Assembly: GCF_001598335.1 (NCBI RefSeq)
Contig: NZ_BCYT01000018.1
Coordinates: 1-64,000 of the forward strand
Reading direction: 5' to 3'
Source: Sphingobium abikonense NBRC 16140
GTDB lineage: Bacteria > Pseudomonadota > Alphaproteobacteria > Sphingomonadales > Sphingomonadaceae
Length of the DNA stretch: 64,000 nt
Positions within the stretch are counted from its first letter, which is position 1; each line of letters opens with the position of its first letter. A model generated the notes under the pieces. That model saw only the letters and a list, made by a program, of their open reading frames with translations, ran no database searches and was not told the DNA's origin. This document shows, piece by piece, positions 47,125-56,367 of the stretch. A program made the position numbers and the translations under genes.

Positions 47125-47209
47125 CCGGTCGCCGCATGGGGCCGGGCTCAGTATCGCCGAACGCCATAATGACGGGTTCGGCATGGTTCATTTTGCTCTT
47201 CAGGAGATT
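47125..47209 (+). promoter_or_regulatory. ROSE-like RNA thermometer in the hsp20 leader
   Basis: Three stems are arranged as in ROSE elements. The first is CCGG (47125-47128) with CCGG (47142-47145). The second is GCCGAAC (47156-47162) with GTTCGGC (47176-47182). The 3' hairpin is ATTTTGCT-CTTC-AGGAGATT, in which TTGCT pairs the Shine-Dalgarno AGGA with a bulged G and a U-G pair. The UUGCU/AGGA pairing with bulged G is the hallmark of ROSE thermometers upstream of alphaproteobacterial small heat-shock genes. Confidence 0.75.
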
Positions 47210-47215
47210 ATGACG

Positions 47216-47680
47216 ATGCGTGCTTTTGACTTGACCCCTTATCGCCGCTCGACCGTGGGCTTTGATCGTCTGTTCGACCTGATCGAAAATAACGCCCGAT
47301 TGCAGCAGAGCGACAATTATCCGCCCTTCAATATCGAGCGCCTGTCGGAGGATCGCTATCGCGTGACCTTGGCCGTCGCGGGTTTCCGCTCCGACGAAAT
47401 CGATATCACCGCGCAGCAGAACCTGTTGCAGGTAATTGGTCGCAAGGATGACTCCGCAGCGGATCGTTCCAAATTCCTGCATGTCGGCATTGCCAATCGC
47501 AGCTTCGAACGCCGGTTCGAGCTGGCCGATTTCGTGCGCGTGGAAAAGGCCGATCTGGCCGACGGTCTGCTGGTGATCGAACTGGTGCGCGAGGTTCCCG
47601 AAGCGATGAAGCCCAAGAAGATCGCCATCAACGGCGGTCAGCTGGTCGACATCAACGCACAGGATCGCGACGCCGCCTGA
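47216..47680 (+). CDS. Hsp20 family small heat-shock protein (IbpA-like)
   Basis: This is a cytoplasmic ATP-independent holdase chaperone. The 154-residue protein begins MRAFDLTPYRRSTVGFDRLF, the IbpA-type N-terminus. The alpha-crystallin domain covers about residues 35-130 (YPPFNIERLSEDRYRVTLAVAGF... NRSFERRFELADFVRV). The C-terminal anchoring region is PKKIAIN. ATG at 47216 is 9 nt from AGGAG; the in-frame ATG at 47210 is only 3 nt from it and less likely. It is expressed from a sigma-32-like promoter and gated by a ROSE-like leader; a strong terminator follows. Confidence 0.94.
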   Translation: MRAFDLTPYRRSTVGFDRLFDLIENNARLQQSDNYPPFNIERLSEDRYRVTLAVAGFRSDEIDITAQQNLLQVIGRKDDSAADRSKFLHVGIANRSFERRFELADFVRVEKADLADGLLVIELVREVPEAMKPKKIAINGGQLVDINAQDRDAA

Positions 47681-47704
47681 TCGGTGGATAATCGAAGATG
47701 ATTG

Positions 47705-47734
47705 GGGCGCGGCCATGAAGGTCGCGCCCTTTTT
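47705..47734 (+). terminator. Rho-independent terminator of hsp20
   Basis: A 10-bp stem GGGCGCGGCC / GGTCGCGCCC (one G-U pair) with loop ATGAA is followed by TTTTT. It lies 24 nt past the hsp20 stop, in the convergent gap with kup. Confidence 0.85.
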
Positions 47735-47761
47735 GATGGCCAGTCGCGCTAAAACGCTGGC

Positions 47762-49690
47762 TTAGATTTCGACTTGGCTGCCCAGCTCCACGACGCGGTT
47801 CGTGGGCAAGCGGAAAAATTCCATCGCGCTTTCCGCGTTGCGCAGCATCCAGGCGAAGATCTTTTCCCGCCAGAGCGGCATACCCGGCTTGGCCGATGGC
47901 AACAGCGTCTGCCGCGCCAGGAAGAAGCTGGTGTCCATCATCTTGAACGCCTGCCCGCAGCCCGTGACATTTTTAAGCGCCGCAGGCACATCGGGCTCCT
48001 GCATGAAGCCATATTGGAGCACCAGGCGGAAAAAGCCCCGGCCCAGATCCTCCAATTTGGCGCGCCCTTCATCCTCGACCACGGGCACGTTCTTGATCTT
48101 GACCGTCAGCAGGATGACCCGCTCATGCAGCACCTTGTTATGCTTGAGATTATGCAGCAGTGCATGGGGCACGCCGTCGGGCGTGGACGTCATGAACACA
48201 GCGGTGCCGGGCACGCGTACCGCGCTGTTGGCGGCCGACGCGACAAAGACCGGGATGGGCATGGCGGCTTCGCGCAGCCGGTCCTGCACCAGCCTGCGCC
48301 CGCGCGACCAGGTAGTGAGCAGGGTGAAGACGATGAAGCCGATCAGCAGCGGGAACCAGCCACCATCGGGCACTTTGGTCAGGTTCGCCGCCAGATACGC
48401 GCCATCGACCAGGAAGAAGACCGCCAGCATTGGCGCTGCATAATACCATTTCCAATGCCACAGGCGATAGAGCAGCACGGTTAGCAGCAGATTGTCGATG
48501 AACATCGCGCCCGTCACCGCGATGCCATAGGCCGCGGTCAGGTTGGACGAGGTGCGGAACACCAGCACCAGCAGGATGACCATCGTCATCAGGCCCCAGT
48601 TGATCAGGGGAATATAGATTTGCCCGGCGGCCGAAGCGCTGGTGTGCGAAATGCGCAGGCGCGGCATGAAGCCGAGCTGGATCGCCTGCTGCGTCACGGA
48701 AAATGCGCCCGATATGACGGCCTGTGACGCGATGATCGCCGCCATGGTGGCCAGGATGACCAGCGGCAACTGCCCCCATTGCGGCGCCAGATTATAGAAG
48801 GGGCTGTCGAGGGCCGGCGCGCCTTCGCGGAACAGCAAGGCGCCCTGCCCCATATAGTTGAGCATCAACGCCGGCAGGACGAAGGCAAGCCACGACACGC
48901 GGATCGGGCTGCGGCCAAAATGCCCCATATCGGCGTAAAGCGCCTCGGCGCCGGTCACGGCCAGCACGACGGACCCAAGCGCCAGGAAAGCGGGCAGAGG
49001 ATCGGTGACGAAGAACATGAACGCCCAATAGGGGTTGAGCGCGAACAGGATGCCGGGGGTCTGAAGGATCGAAATCAGCCCCAACGTCGCGATCGTCACG
49101 AAATAGGTGAGCATGACCGGACCGAACAGGGACGCCACCTTGTTGGTACCGAGCCCCTGTATCCAGAACAGGCCAAGCAGGATGAGGATCGCCACCGGCA
49201 GGATCATGGGGGCCAGATTGGGGTTATAGACCGCGATGCCCTCGACCGCCGACAGCACCGACACCGCTGGCGTGATCATCGAGTCGCCGTAGAACAGCGC
49301 CGTGGCGAACACGCCCAGCAGCACGATGCCGCGCGACCAGCGCTGGCTCTTCGTCTGGCCGTTGATAAGCGCGAGCAGCGCCAGGCTGCCGCCTTCGCCC
49401 TTATTGTCCGCCCGCATGATGATGCTGACATATTTGAGGGTCACCACCAGCATCATCGACCAGAACATCAGGCTGATGACGCCCAATATGTGATCGGGGT
49501 CGAGATCGAGATGATGGTGGCCGGCGAAGGTTTCCCGGAACGCATAGAGCGGGCTGGTGCCGATGTCGCCGAACACGATGCCGATCGCGCCGACGACCAG
49601 TTTCAGCGTAGCCTTCTGCCGCACATGGCCGTGACCGCCCTCTCCCTCGTCAGGAGACGAAGGAGCGGTATTGGGAAGAAGATCAGCCAT
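47762..49690 (-). CDS. kup: Kup-type low-affinity potassium uptake protein
   Basis: This K+/H+ symporter of the inner membrane has 642 residues. The N-terminal signature is [11 protein letters not shown] (41-51), with about twelve TM helices to residue ~460. A soluble C-terminal domain ([21 protein letters not shown]...) follows. The conserved Asp and Glu of the first TM region are present. It converges with hsp20 and lies 132 nt downstream of the ccm operon end on the same strand, with no visible link to it. Confidence 0.95.
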   Translation of the reverse strand: MADLLPNTAPSSPDEGEGGHGHVRQKATLKLVVGAIGIVFGDIGTSPLYAFRETFAGHHHLDLDPDHILGVISLMFWSMMLVVTLKYVSIIMRADNKGEGGSLALLALINGQTKSQRWSRGIVLLGVFATALFYGDSMITPAVSVLSAVEGIAVYNPNLAPMILPVAILILLGLFWIQGLGTNKVASLFGPVMLTYFVTIATLGLISILQTPGILFALNPYWAFMFFVTDPLPAFLALGSVVLAVTGAEALYADMGHFGRSPIRVSWLAFVLPALMLNYMGQGALLFREGAPALDSPFYNLAPQWGQLPLVILATMAAIIASQAVISGAFSVTQQAIQLGFMPRLRISHTSASAAGQIYIPLINWGLMTMVILLVLVFRTSSNLTAAYGIAVTGAMFIDNLLLTVLLYRLWHWKWYYAAPMLAVFFLVDGAYLAANLTKVPDGGWFPLLIGFIVFTLLTTWSRGRRLVQDRLREAAMPIPVFVASAANSAVRVPGTAVFMTSTPDGVPHALLHNLKHNKVLHERVILLTVKIKNVPVVEDEGRAKLEDLGRGFFRLVLQYGFMQEPDVPAALKNVTGCGQAFKMMDTSFFLARQTLLPSAKPGMPLWREKIFAWMLRNAESAMEFFRLPTNRVVELGSQVEI

Positions 49691-49822
49691 GAATGATATG
49701 CCGAATGGTCATGCTCGTCTGGACACCCACTCGGGGGCATGGGCGGAACAGTCCGCTACCCCCGCAAACCGCCGCGCCCTATCACGGCTCCTGTCGCCGT
49801 GCAACGCGAACGCTGCACCGCA

Positions 49823-50467
49823 TCATGGCTGACCAGACTGAATACCCGCCAGCATGGCGTCGATACGCGCGATATTGCTTTCAAGTTCCTTGCGCACTTC
49901 GCTGTCGGCCGGCGCGCGCGCGACCAAGGGCGCCCACAGGTCGCGCGCCGCCTGTAACTGACCTGCGCGGGCGAGCGCCAAGCCGTAGAAATAGCGCGGC
50001 GCAGGCGCGTCAGGGTCGATCGCCAGCGCCTTGCGATAGGCAAATTGCGCGCCGGGCGACAGCATGCCGTCGCCATGCGCGACCAGGGCGTTGCCCAGCC
50101 CCAGCCACAGGTTCGCGTCGTCGGGCTGATCGCGCAGCGCCGACAGGAGCACATTGGCTGCCGCCTTCGTCTTGCCCTGCCGCGCCAGGCCATCGGACAG
50201 CATCATCCATTGCGCCGCCGGTCCGAAACGTTCGGCAAGACCGCGCCGCTTTTCCGCAAGCGCCTCATCGAACGGCTGCGCATCAGCCTGTGCAAGCTGG
50301 CGCGGCGCCCCTGCCAGTCCGGGGTTGCCCTGCCAGGCATAGCCGGCAAGGCCGAACAGCAAGGCCGCGGCGCTGATTTCCCATGCCGATCGCGGAATGC
50401 GGCCGAGCAGCACAAGGCCAGCGAGGACCAATGCCGCCAGGGCAAAAGCGATGAGCCAGCCGGTCAT
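49823..50467 (-). CDS. ccmI: Cytochrome c maturation TPR protein (CcmI/CycH-like)
   Basis: This haem-ligation chaperone binds apocytochrome c. The 214-residue protein has two N-terminal TM segments (GWLIAFALAALVLAGLVLLG and AWEISAAALLFGLAGYAW) and periplasmic TPR repeats (QWMMLSDGLARQGKTKAA, NLWLGLGNALVAHGD, RYFYGLALARAGQLQAA). It is shorter than E. coli CcmH fusions because the CcmL part is a separate gene. The start overlaps the ccmH stop by 4 nt; an extension to 50584 lacks family features. It is the last gene of the ccm operon. Confidence 0.88.
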   Translation of the reverse strand: MTGWLIAFALAALVLAGLVLLGRIPRSAWEISAAALLFGLAGYAWQGNPGLAGAPRQLAQADAQPFDEALAEKRRGLAERFGPAAQWMMLSDGLARQGKTKAAANVLLSALRDQPDDANLWLGLGNALVAHGDGMLSPGAQFAYRKALAIDPDAPAPRYFYGLALARAGQLQAARDLWAPLVARAPADSEVRKELESNIARIDAMLAGIQSGQP

Positions 50468-50871
50468 GGCCTCCTCCTCCCTATCCGCCCGCGCATGAGA
50501 AACAGGCCCAAGGCCAGCAGGATGAGCGGCGCCGCCCATAGCGGCCACAATATGGGATCGGCGGTCGGGGCGTAGCTCACCCAATCGCCATAACGGGACA
50601 CCAGCCAGGCGCGGATCGCTTCAGGTTTTTCTCCCGCCATGATGCGTTCGCGAATCTGCGATCGCATGTCGGCGGCCATGCTGGCGTTGGAATCGGCGAT
50701 CGACTGGCTCTGGCAGGTAAGGCAGCGGATGGTTTCCATAAGCGCCTTTGCCGCGCGTTCCTGGTCGGCGTCGGGTATCTGCCGGTCCGCCCAGGGCGCG
50801 GGCGGGAGCGCGGTCTGCGCCACTGCAGGCGCGGCGGCCAGGGCCAGCGACATGGCGATCAGCATTTTCAT
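50464..50871 (-). CDS. ccmH: Cytochrome c-type biogenesis protein CcmH (CcmL/NrfF type)
   Basis: This thioredoxin-like three-helix oxidoreductase reduces apocytochrome CXXCH. The 135-residue protein has a signal peptide (about 1-19) and the signature RCLTCQSQSIADSNA with redox pair C50/C53. The C-terminal TM anchor is ILWPLWAAPLILLALGLFLM. It overlaps both ccmG and ccmI by 4 nt. Confidence 0.94.
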   Translation of the reverse strand: MKMLIAMSLALAAAPAVAQTALPPAPWADRQIPDADQERAAKALMETIRCLTCQSQSIADSNASMAADMRSQIRERIMAGEKPEAIRAWLVSRYGDWVSYAPTADPILWPLWAAPLILLALGLFLMRGRIGRRRP

Positions 50872-51395
50872 CGCGCATCCTCCAGCCGGGCAAGGATCGT
50901 CGGCACATCGTCCGCGCGTATGTCACCGATATGCTGATAGGCGATGCGGCCCCTTCCATCGATGATGAAGGATTCCGGCACGCCTGAGGAGCCGAGCGCG
51001 ATCTGGACAGCGCTGCGCGCGTCCAGCCCGATCCGCTGATAGGGGTTGCCGTTGCGCGCCAGGAACGCATCGACATCGCTGCGCGCATCGCGAATGGCGA
51101 TGGCGTCGATCGCGACACCGGCCCGCTTCAACGCCATGAGCTGCGGCGCCTCGACCGCGCAGGGCACGCACCAGCTGGCAAAGATGTTGAGAAGGCGGGG
51201 CTTGCCGCCAGCCATGTCACGACTGCCAAGGCCGGGCTGGTCGCTCGCGGCCGCCGGCAAGTCGAAGTCCGGCAGCGGCTGACCGACCAACCGGGACTGG
51301 ATGATGCGATCGTCCGGCTGGAACAGGCCGCTCGCAAACAGGCCAATGAACGCGGCGAAAAGCAGCAGCGGCAGCCAGATGAGGATGCGCCTCAT
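50868..51395 (-). CDS. ccmG: Thiol:disulphide interchange protein CcmG/DsbE
   Basis: This periplasmic membrane-anchored thioredoxin delivers electrons to CcmH or apocytochrome. The 175-residue protein has an N-terminal TM anchor (ILIWLPLLLFAAFIGLFASG) and the WCVPC active site (C76/C79). Family segments are GKPRLLNIFASW and GVPESFIIDGRGRI, with the cis-Pro region in the latter. The start is set by the 4-nt overlap with ccmF; the longer in-frame opening lies within ccmF. Confidence 0.94.
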   Translation of the reverse strand: MRRILIWLPLLLFAAFIGLFASGLFQPDDRIIQSRLVGQPLPDFDLPAAASDQPGLGSRDMAGGKPRLLNIFASWCVPCAVEAPQLMALKRAGVAIDAIAIRDARSDVDAFLARNGNPYQRIGLDARSAVQIALGSSGVPESFIIDGRGRIAYQHIGDIRADDVPTILARLEDAR

Positions 51396-53320
51396 GCCAC
51401 CGCCCTCCGCGCACGCCATTTCGCCAGCCACCCGCGCCGTTCCCGCCCGATCAGCGCGAGCGCGCCGCCAAAGGCAATCAATATGCCCCCAAGCCAGATG
51501 AGCGTCACAAACGGCTTCCACCAGATGCGCAGCTGCCAGCGACCGCCTTCGACCTCTTCTCCCAGCACCACATAGAGCTGCCCGTTCCAGCGCGTCAGCA
51601 AGGCCGCTTCGCTGGTGGTCGTGGGCGGGGAGGTGAAAAAGCGCGACTGCGGGCGCATCATCACGGCGTTGCCGCCGCGATCTACGGCCAGGTCCGCCTG
51701 CAATGCCGTCCAGTTATCACCGGCCAGCGGCATGATCTGCACGAAGCGCAAGGCCCAACCAGCCGTTCGGATCGTCTCACCCGGTCGCGCCGCCACCAGC
51801 TTTTCCACCGTGAAGGCCGAATCGCACGCCATGCCCGCCAGACTGACGGCGCAGCCCAGATGCGCGATCACCATTCCCCAGGTGAATAATGGCGTACGCA
51901 GCAGCTTGCGCTTCCAGAGCGGGGCCAGGCTGGCGATGCCGACGCCGATCGCGACGATCAGCCCGAACAAGGGCAGCAGGCCCATTCGTCCCCAGGCCAG
52001 CGTGGCGATGATGACTGCCGCAACCGCGCCCGCCGCCGCCGGTATCGCCAGGCGCTTGGCCACCGCAGGCACGCGATCGCGCCGCCACCGCGTCAGCGGC
52101 CCGGCGGCCATTGCCAGCATCAGCACCAGCGCAATGGGGCCGGCAATCCGATCAAAATAGGGCGCGCCCACCGATACCTTGTGACCGAAGGCTTCGGTCA
52201 TCAGCGGGTAGAGCGTGCCGATCAGGACGATGCCCAGGATCACCGACAGCAGCAGATTGTTCACCACCAGCAGCGTTTCGCGGCTGATTAGTTCGAACGG
52301 CGCGCCTTCCCGCACCGACCCGATCCGCCAGCCGAACAGCGCCAGCGCTCCGCCGATATAGATGGCAAGCAGCGCGAGGATGAAGCTGCCCCTTTCAGGA
52401 TCGACCGCAAAGGCGTGAACGCTCGTCAAAATGCCCGATCGCACCAGGAAGGTGCCGACCATCGACATGGAGAAGGCGATGACGGCCAACATGATGGTCC
52501 AGGCGCGCAAGCCATCGCGGGTCGCCAGCACGGTGACGCTATGGAGCAGCGCCGTGGCAGCCAGCCATGGCATCAGCGAGGCGTTTTCTACCGGATCCCA
52601 GAACCACCAGCCGCCCCAGCCAAGCTCATAATAAGCCCAGTAGCTGCCGGCGGTGATGCCGAGCGTCAGCAATATCCACGCGCCCAGCACCCATGGGCGC
52701 ATCGCCCGCGCAAAAGCGGCATCGACCGTGCGGGTCAGCAGCGCGCCCACCGCGAAGGAAAAGGCGACCGAAAGGCCGACATAGCCAAGGTAGAGCGTCG
52801 GCGGGTGAAAGGCGAGGCCGGGGTCCTGCAACAACGGATTGAGGCCCTGCCCGTCGGTTGGCGGCGGGTCGATCCGGGCAAACGGATTGGAGGAGAAAAG
52901 GAGAAAGGCATAGAAGCCGAGCGAAATCGTCGCCTGCGCGCCCAATGTCGCCATGTGCGTGTCGCGCCGCAAGGCCCGTTCGAACAGGGCCACTGCACCG
53001 CCCGCCACGCCCATCACCGTGACCCATAGCAGCATCGACCCTTCATGATTGCCCCACGTCCCGGCGAATTTATATAGCCAGGGCTTGGCCGAATGGCTGT
53101 TCATCGCCACCAGCAAAACCGACATATCAGATCGCAGGAACAGGGTGATGAGCAGCGAGAAGGCAATCGCCGTAAGCATCCCCTGCCCCACTGCGACCGG
53201 ACGCATCGCGGCCAGCAATTCCGCCTTTCCCCCCTTCAACCCTGTGACGGCGAGGAACAGCTGAAGCAGCGCGAGCGAGGCGGCAAGCCAGAGGGCGGCA
53301 AGACCGGCTTCGGCAATCAC
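51392..53320 (-). CDS. ccmF: Haem lyase CcmF (cytochrome c synthetase subunit)
   Basis: This is the integral membrane core of the haem-apocytochrome c ligase. The 642-residue protein has up to fifteen TM segments. The WWD periplasmic haem-handling domain (GWGGWWFWDPVENASLMPW) is preceded by a haem-liganding segment (KFAGTWGNHEGSMLLW). Length is typical. It is coupled by 4-nt overlaps to ccmE upstream and ccmG downstream. Confidence 0.96.
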   Translation of the reverse strand: MIAEAGLAALWLAASLALLQLFLAVTGLKGGKAELLAAMRPVAVGQGMLTAIAFSLLITLFLRSDMSVLLVAMNSHSAKPWLYKFAGTWGNHEGSMLLWVTVMGVAGGAVALFERALRRDTHMATLGAQATISLGFYAFLLFSSNPFARIDPPPTDGQGLNPLLQDPGLAFHPPTLYLGYVGLSVAFSFAVGALLTRTVDAAFARAMRPWVLGAWILLTLGITAGSYWAYYELGWGGWWFWDPVENASLMPWLAATALLHSVTVLATRDGLRAWTIMLAVIAFSMSMVGTFLVRSGILTSVHAFAVDPERGSFILALLAIYIGGALALFGWRIGSVREGAPFELISRETLLVVNNLLLSVILGIVLIGTLYPLMTEAFGHKVSVGAPYFDRIAGPIALVLMLAMAAGPLTRWRRDRVPAVAKRLAIPAAAGAVAAVIIATLAWGRMGLLPLFGLIVAIGVGIASLAPLWKRKLLRTPLFTWGMVIAHLGCAVSLAGMACDSAFTVEKLVAARPGETIRTAGWALRFVQIMPLAGDNWTALQADLAVDRGGNAVMMRPQSRFFTSPPTTTSEAALLTRWNGQLYVVLGEEVEGGRWQLRIWWKPFVTLIWLGGILIAFGGALALIGRERRGWLAKWRARRAVA

Positions 53321-53763
53321 GGCGTCACCTTCATCTCATGCGTCGTTTCGTTATACTGCATTCCCTCCAGCTCGCGCGGCATATAGCGTTCGTCATGCTT
53401 GGCGAGCAGGTTGGTCGCGACGAAGGTTCCCTTGTCGTCAAAAGCGCCTTCGGCCACGACGCCGCTGCCTTCCTTGAACAGGTCCGGCGCGATCCCGCTG
53501 AATGTCGCGGGCACGCGTGCCTTGCCATCGGTCACGTTGAAGCGGATGGTGACGCCATCGGCCGCCCGCTTTAGGCTGCCCTTCACCACCATGCCGCCCA
53601 ATCGGATCGCGCGGCCCGGCTCCACGCCTTTGGCCTTCACGTCGGCGGGTGCGTAAAAATAGGCGGCTTCATCCTTGAGCGCCGACGCCGCGAGCAACCC
53701 TGCGCCGATGATTGAGGCCAGCGCCACAAGCGCCAGCACCAGCCTTTGATGCTTCGCCTTCAT
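53317..53763 (-). CDS. ccmE: Haem chaperone CcmE
   Basis: This periplasmic haem-binding shuttle has 148 residues. The N-terminal TM anchor is LVLALVALASIIGAGLLA, followed by an OB-fold beta-barrel. The haem-attachment histidine is H123 in AKHDERYMP, with the conserved Tyr127. It overlaps ccmD and ccmF by 4 nt each. An in-frame extension to 53883 would be antisense-like Arg/His-rich sequence covering ccmD and is rejected. Confidence 0.95.
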   Translation of the reverse strand: MKAKHQRLVLALVALASIIGAGLLAASALKDEAAYFYAPADVKAKGVEPGRAIRLGGMVVKGSLKRAADGVTIRFNVTDGKARVPATFSGIAPDLFKEGSGVVAEGAFDDKGTFVATNLLAKHDERYMPRELEGMQYNETTHEMKVTP

Positions 53764-53891
53764 GCCCTGTCCGACAGCCTGTCCGCCGCGCGCTCGGCGC
53801 TTCCCATGGCGCGCCAGCTCATGATGCTCATGACGATCGTCGCGCCAGCCGTCACGGCATAGGCGGCGATCACGAAGGCCCACTGGTTCAT
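53760..53891 (-). CDS. ccmD: Haem exporter small subunit CcmD (43 aa)
   Basis: This short gene encodes MNQWAFVIAAYAVTAGATIV plus a cytoplasmic tail (MSIMSWRAMGSAERAADRL...). One TM helix with a Tyr and a charged C-terminal tail is the CcmD pattern. It begins 1 nt after the ccmC stop and its TGA overlaps the ccmE ATG. CcmD releases holo-CcmE from the CcmC complex. It is easy to miss because it is well below common length cut-offs. Confidence 0.88.
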   Translation of the reverse strand: MNQWAFVIAAYAVTAGATIVMSIMSWRAMGSAERAADRLSDRA

Positions 53892-53892
53892 T

Positions 53893-54615
53893 CTATCCTC
53901 TCGCCAGGCGCTGCATTCGCGCCTCGACCTTGTTTTGCGCCAGTATCGCGCGCATCCGCATCAGGACGATCGCGCCGAACCACAGGGAAAAGCCCAGCAG
54001 CGTCAGCCCCAATGGCCATAATAAAGTCGTTTCGATGGTCGACCCGCGCATCGTGATGCTGGGTCCCTGGTGCAGGCTGTTCCACCACACCACCGATCGA
54101 TTGATGATGGGAATATTGACCGCACCGACCAGGCCGAAAATCGCGGTCACATGACTGACGCCGCCCTGTCCGTCGCGGGCGCTGGCCTGAGCAAGCGCGA
54201 TATAGCCGAGATAGAGGAACAGCAGCACCAGCATCGACGTCATTCGCCCGTCCCATTCCCACCAGGTGCCCCAGGTCGGTCGCCCCCAGATCGAGCCGGT
54301 CGCCAGGCAGATGGCCGTGAACAGGGCGCCGGGCGCGGCGATCGCGCGTCCCGCTATGGCCGCCAGTGGATGCCGCCACACCAGCTGCACCAGGGCAGCA
54401 AGCGCAATCCCCGTCCAGCCGCCCATGCCGAGCCATGCGGCGGGCACGTGAATATAGAGGATGCGCACCGTCTGCCCCTGCAGATAATCCGCCGGCGTCA
54501 CCAGCAGCCCGCAGCCAGCGCCAATCAGGATCAGCGCCAGGCCCGGCCAGAACAGCCACTGGGTCAGGGGGCGCGCAATCTTGAGGAAGCGGGCGGGATT
54601 GGCGAAACGATGCAT
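53893..54615 (-). CDS. ccmC: Haem exporter/handling protein CcmC
   Basis: This membrane protein loads haem onto CcmE. The 240-residue protein has six TM segments. The WWD-type motif is WGTWWEWDGRMTSMLVLLF, flanked by haem-ligand histidines in LYIHVPAAWLG and SLHQGPSI. It is the first gene of the operon found here; ccmA and ccmB are not upstream, because purF is divergent. The start ATG is placed at MHRFANPARF, and the longer opening to 54738 lacks family similarity. Confidence 0.94.
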   Translation of the reverse strand: MHRFANPARFLKIARPLTQWLFWPGLALILIGAGCGLLVTPADYLQGQTVRILYIHVPAAWLGMGGWTGIALAALVQLVWRHPLAAIAGRAIAAPGALFTAICLATGSIWGRPTWGTWWEWDGRMTSMLVLLFLYLGYIALAQASARDGQGGVSHVTAIFGLVGAVNIPIINRSVVWWNSLHQGPSITMRGSTIETTLLWPLGLTLLGFSLWFGAIVLMRMRAILAQNKVEARMQRLARG

Positions 54616-54818
54616 CAGGGCTGCGTGTGTAGCTGCGCCGGGCGGGCTGCGCCAGTAGGGCTTTTTGCCGATAGCGCAGGTCGGGAAACGCTGCGTTGGG
54701 GCGGCCGAGCCGGCTTTTTTGTGACAGGGAGGCGACAAACCAGCCTCAAGCGACTATATGCGCGGTCAAACGCGGCCCGGACGGGCGGCAAGAACGGCAA
54801 CGGAACCGGTTCGCACCC

Positions 54819-56279
54819 ATGATCACGACCAATCCCTTCGACGACGACAAGTTGCGCGAGGAATGCGGCATTTTCGGCGTGTCCCGCGCCGAAACGGCGT
54901 CCGCTATCGTCGCGCTCGGCCTCCATGCGCTCCAGCATCGCGGCCAGGAAGCAGCCGGCATTACCAGCTGGGACGGGCATGAATTCCATACCCATCGGGC
55001 CATGGGGCATGTCGCGGGCAATTTTGACCGCGACGACGTGATTCGCGGCCTTCCCGGCGGAAGCGCCTGCGGCCATGTCCGCTATTCCACGACCGGCGAG
55101 ACATCGCTGCGCAACGTTCAGCCGCTTTATGCGGAGCTGAATTCGGGCGGTTTTGCGGTGGCCCATAACGGCAATATCTCCAACGCGATGAAGCTGCGTC
55201 GCGAACTGATTCGCCGCGGCTCCATCTTCCAGTCGACGTCCGACACCGAAGTCATCATCCATCTGGTGGCGACCTCTAGCTACCGGACCCTGCTCGACAA
55301 GTTCATCGACGCTTTGAAGCAGGTGGAAGGCGCCTATTCGCTGATCGTCATGACGCCCGAGGGCATGATCGCCTGCCGCGATCCGCTGGGCATCCGTCCA
55401 CTGGTGATGGGCACGCTGGGCGACGCGACCATCTTTGCGTCGGAAACCGTTGCGCTCGACGTCGTGGGCGCCGATTATGTCCGCACCGTCGAGCCGGGCG
55501 AACTGGTCATCGTCACCAACAGCGGCGAAATCCGGTCGCATCGCCCCTTTGGCGAAACCCACGCGCGCCCGTGCATTTTCGAGCATGTCTATTTCAGCCG
55601 GCCCGATTCGATCGTCGACGGGTCCAGCGTCTATTCGGTGCGCAAGGCGATCGGCGCGCAGCTCGCGATCGAAAACCCGGTCGAGGCGGATTATGTCATT
55701 CCCGTGCCCGACAGCGGCGTGCCGGCGGCCATAGGCTATGCACAGGAATCGGGGATTCCGTTCGAGCTGGGGATCATCCGGTCGCATTATATCGGCCGCA
55801 CCTTCATCCAGCCGGGCGACAAGGTTCGTCACCTTGGCGTCAAGCTCAAGCACAATGCCAATCGCGCGCTGATCGAGGGCAAGCGCATCGTGCTGATCGA
55901 CGATTCGATCGTGCGCGGCACGACCTCGCTCAAAATCGTGCAGATGATGCGCGAAGCGGGCGCGGCGGAGGTCCATATGCGCATAGCCTCGCCGCCGACA
56001 AAGCATAGCTGCTTCTACGGCGTCGATACGCCCGAGCGGACCAAGCTTCTGGCTCATCGGCTCGACATTGGCGGCATGCAGGACTTCATCCATGCCGACA
56101 GCCTGTCCTTCATCTCCATCGACGGCCTGTACAAGGCGCTGGGCGAGGCGAAGCGCGCCGACATACGGCCGCAATATTGCGACGCCTGCTTCACCGGCGA
56201 TTATCCCACCACGCTGACGGATCAGGACGAAGCGGTCGTGCAGAATCAGTTCGAACTGCTGGCCGAACGCGTCGTTTGA
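54819..56279 (+). CDS. purF: Amidophosphoribosyltransferase
   Basis: This is the first committed step of purine synthesis: PRPP plus glutamine gives phosphoribosylamine. The 486-residue protein has a 15-residue propeptide ending at the N-terminal nucleophile Cys16 (EECGIFGV). The glutaminase domain has HRGQEAAGI and GHVRYSTTG, and the PRTase domain has the PRPP loop RIVLIDDSIVRGTT. The start matches the family propeptide. There is no cvpA upstream. The divergent gap with ccmC includes a weak CGGC-CGA-GCCG hairpin with a T-run (54701-54720) that could attenuate leader transcription. Confidence 0.97.
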   Translation: MITTNPFDDDKLREECGIFGVSRAETASAIVALGLHALQHRGQEAAGITSWDGHEFHTHRAMGHVAGNFDRDDVIRGLPGGSACGHVRYSTTGETSLRNVQPLYAELNSGGFAVAHNGNISNAMKLRRELIRRGSIFQSTSDTEVIIHLVATSSYRTLLDKFIDALKQVEGAYSLIVMTPEGMIACRDPLGIRPLVMGTLGDATIFASETVALDVVGADYVRTVEPGELVIVTNSGEIRSHRPFGETHARPCIFEHVYFSRPDSIVDGSSVYSVRKAIGAQLAIENPVEADYVIPVPDSGVPAAIGYAQESGIPFELGIIRSHYIGRTFIQPGDKVRHLGVKLKHNANRALIEGKRIVLIDDSIVRGTTSLKIVQMMREAGAAEVHMRIASPPTKHSCFYGVDTPERTKLLAHRLDIGGMQDFIHADSLSFISIDGLYKALGEAKRADIRPQYCDACFTGDYPTTLTDQDEAVVQNQFELLAERVV

Positions 56280-56292
56280 CGCGCATGCGCGG

Positions 56293-56319
56293 GCGGCCGG
56301 AAATGGCCGCTCTTTTTTT
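56293..56319 (+). terminator. Rho-independent terminator of purF
   Basis: A GCGGCC/GGCCGC stem with loop GGAAAT is followed by TCTTTTTTT, 13 nt after the purF stop. Confidence 0.85.
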
Positions 56320-56367
56320 CCAGACATCAGACCAGCTCGGCCGGCGGCCGGCATGAACGGGAGTGCC

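Noticed and set aside
54701-54720. CGGC-CGA-GCCG hairpin with T6 in the purF leader
   Set aside because: A 4-bp stem is too weak to call a terminator; mentioned only as a possible attenuator.
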